A stretch of 64,000 bases of DNA from Aculops lycopersici (lineage: Eukaryota; Arthropoda; Arachnida; Trombidiformes; Eriophyidae), in the NCBI GenBank assembly GCA_015350385.1, contig WNKI01000001.1, positions 10,641,707-10,705,706 on the forward strand, given 5' to 3'. Positions 63,900 to 64,000 of this stretch are shown here, piece after piece. The notes under the pieces were generated by a model that saw only the letters and a program-made list of their open reading frames with translations, ran no database searches and was not told the DNA's origin. Made by a program: the position numbers and the translations under genes. How positions within the stretch are numbered: the stretch's first letter is position 1; every line of letters starts with the position of its first letter.

Positions 63900-64000
63900 A
63901 CTCATCTCATTTGATTCCATTCCATTCCGTTCCATCTCATCCTGTCTTGTCTCGTCTCCTCTCCTCTCGTCTCCTCTCGTCTCCTCTCCTCTCCTCTCCT
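63900..64000. repeat. CTCCT/TCTCG pentanucleotide-rich tract at the window end
   Basis: Pyrimidine-only strand built from CTCCT, CTCGT and TTCCA-type words, continuing past the window edge. A similar, shorter block lies at about 63715-63760. Confidence 0.8.

Larger units (their letters stand above)
58282..64000. other. Gene-free low-complexity flank upstream of Dop1R2
   Basis: 5.7 kb with no supported gene. It is rich in short tandem repeats: CAA at about 59120-59143, CTG/CAG and CAA near 62027-62050, GCTC at about 61954-61973, CT at 60968-60987, a degenerate GTGGCGTGGCGTC repeat at about 63052-63084 and CTCCT pentamers in the last 100 bases. It likely contains the upstream exons and regulatory region of the receptor gene. 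Long opposite-strand open frames here are compositional. Confidence 0.5.

Overview
The window is nuclear DNA of an arthropod. Evidence: a neuropeptide precursor with four YDFGLamide (A-type allatostatin) copies, an invertebrate Dop1R2/DAMB-type dopamine receptor, an ABCH-type half transporter (a class largely restricted to arthropods), GT-AG introns and an initiator tRNA-Met. Introns are rare and short (84 to 167 bp), several very long genes have none, 3' UTRs are minimal and genes are tightly packed. This would suit a compact-genome chelicerate such as a mite, but that placement is inference.

Layout. 0.3-1.2 kb: allatostatin A gene (minus). 1.2-8.7 kb: gene-free flank. 8.7-29.7 kb: dense housekeeping cluster: MED28 + SRR1 (plus, 38 nt apart), a polyQ WNDPP protein + zinc-finger ORF (minus, 14 nt apart), an AMFR/gp78-like E3 ligase, sideroflexin, a tail-anchored small protein, NDUFA1, a 60-aa membrane ORF + UBXN6 (minus, 18 nt apart, same frame), GINS1/PSF1, a CWC25-like splicing factor, ethanolaminephosphotransferase, a PUL-like helical-repeat protein, a small coiled-coil ORF, tRNA-iMet, a Polycomb RING protein and Tousled-like kinase (the last two overlap tail to tail within coding sequence). 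30.5-31.3 kb: a complete 818-bp non-autonomous hAT-type transposon with an 8-bp target duplication. 32.9-38.0 kb: SURF6-like, DNAJA3/Tid1 (with an 80-codon open frame after its UGA), a PY-motif disordered protein and an LHFPL tetraspan protein. 41.2-58.3 kb: all on minus: a secreted Gly-rich protein, importin-7, DDX11, an ABCH transporter and a 1251-aa dopamine receptor. 58.3-64 kb: low-complexity flank with no supported gene.

Themes. (1) Three same-strand ORF pairs with gaps of 14-38 nt look like dicistronic transcripts. (2) The DNAJA3 frame stays open through a UGA into a transmembrane tail. (3) Polyadenylation signals overlap or abut stop codons. (4) Three probable p97/VCP cofactors (AMFR, UBXN6, PUL) lie within about 12 kb and each lacks a domain its relatives carry. 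(5) A 20-N gap at 12.2 kb is flanked by two degraded copies of one locus and is probably an assembly artefact.

Several reading frames open at non-ATG codons; starts were moved to the first credible ATG and exon joins were worked out by hand from splice signals and reading phase.
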